Part shown: piece by piece, positions 14,051 through 14,071 of the stretch
Layout: every line of letters starts with the position of its first letter
How positions within the stretch are numbered: the first letter of the stretch is position 1
Assembly (NCBI GenBank): GCA_030425715.1
Contig: JAUIAA010000022.1
Span: forward strand, 1 to 14,071
Direction: 5' to 3'
DNA length: 14,071 nucleotides
DNA from: Bacteroidia bacterium
Lineage (GTDB): Bacteria > Bacteroidota > Bacteroidia > Flavobacteriales > Flavobacteriaceae
Translations under genes and position numbers: made by a program
Notes under the pieces: generated by a model
What the model was told of the DNA's origin: nothing
Seen by the model: only the letters and a program-made list of their open reading frames with translations
Database searches by the model: none

Positions 14051-14071
14051 ATGAATGAAAAGCCTGTTAAA
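14051..14071 (+). CDS. Possible start of a further gene (7 codons visible)
   Basis: An ATG 2 bases after the hemD stop opens a frame reading MNEKPVK to the right edge. A second ATG at 14055, in another frame, would read MKSLL, which resembles a signal peptide start. The close spacing suggests a co-transcribed gene, but too little is visible to choose a start or name a product. Confidence 0.3.

Noticed and set aside
1..14071. Search for CRISPR arrays, insertion sequences, tRNA/rRNA genes, riboswitches and phage genes
   Set aside because: No regularly spaced repeats, transposase motifs, terminal inverted repeats or recognisable RNA genes were seen; the window reads as stable core chromosome.

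Overview
The window looks like chromosomal core sequence from a member of the Flavobacteriaceae (phylum Bacteroidota). It is AT-rich and gene-dense, and has almost no Shine-Dalgarno sequences. Several genes are preceded by the Bacteroidota-type -7 promoter element TAnnTTTG; the exact octamer TATCTTTG occurs upstream of three of them. It also carries lineage markers: DUF4296 and DUF4271 proteins, and a di-haem SdhC-SdhA succinate dehydrogenase. I see no insertion sequence, phage gene, CRISPR array, tRNA or rRNA, and no gene-free stretch longer than about 170 bases.

Layout. 1-1266 (minus): sdhC followed by the 5' part of sdhA, which runs off the left edge. 1267-1434: a divergent regulatory region with a long imperfect inverted repeat. 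1435-2272 (plus): an ECF-like sigma factor and a tiny soluble zinc-finger anti-sigma factor, closed by a strong intrinsic terminator at 2331-2364. 2392-5423 (plus): a tight cluster of cardiolipin synthase, a class I O-methyltransferase and a secreted polysaccharide deacetylase. 5440-7273 (minus): tyrS, then an unrecognised lipoprotein gene. 7414-8421 (plus): an NAD-dependent epimerase/dehydratase-like SDR. 8418-10893 (minus): an operon of polyprenol-phosphate mannosyltransferase, dihydroorotase and a DUF4296 lipoprotein. 10958-14048 (plus): a GT39-type membrane glycosyltransferase, a DUF4271 membrane protein and uroporphyrinogen-III synthase, with the first codons of another possible gene at the right edge.

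How the genes fit together. Most are housekeeping: respiration, tRNA charging, pyrimidine and haem synthesis, phospholipids. Two places suggest more specific biology. The sigma/anti-sigma pair keeps the C-H-C-C zinc ligands with the same spacing as the redox sensor RsrA, but in an 87-residue protein without a membrane anchor, so a cytoplasmic stress circuit is likely. The divergent polyprenol-phosphate mannose synthase and GT39 enzyme form a plausible donor-maker/donor-user pair for extracytoplasmic mannosylation. I did not find a clearly new multi-gene defence or mobile system; the most interesting points are regulatory and contextual.
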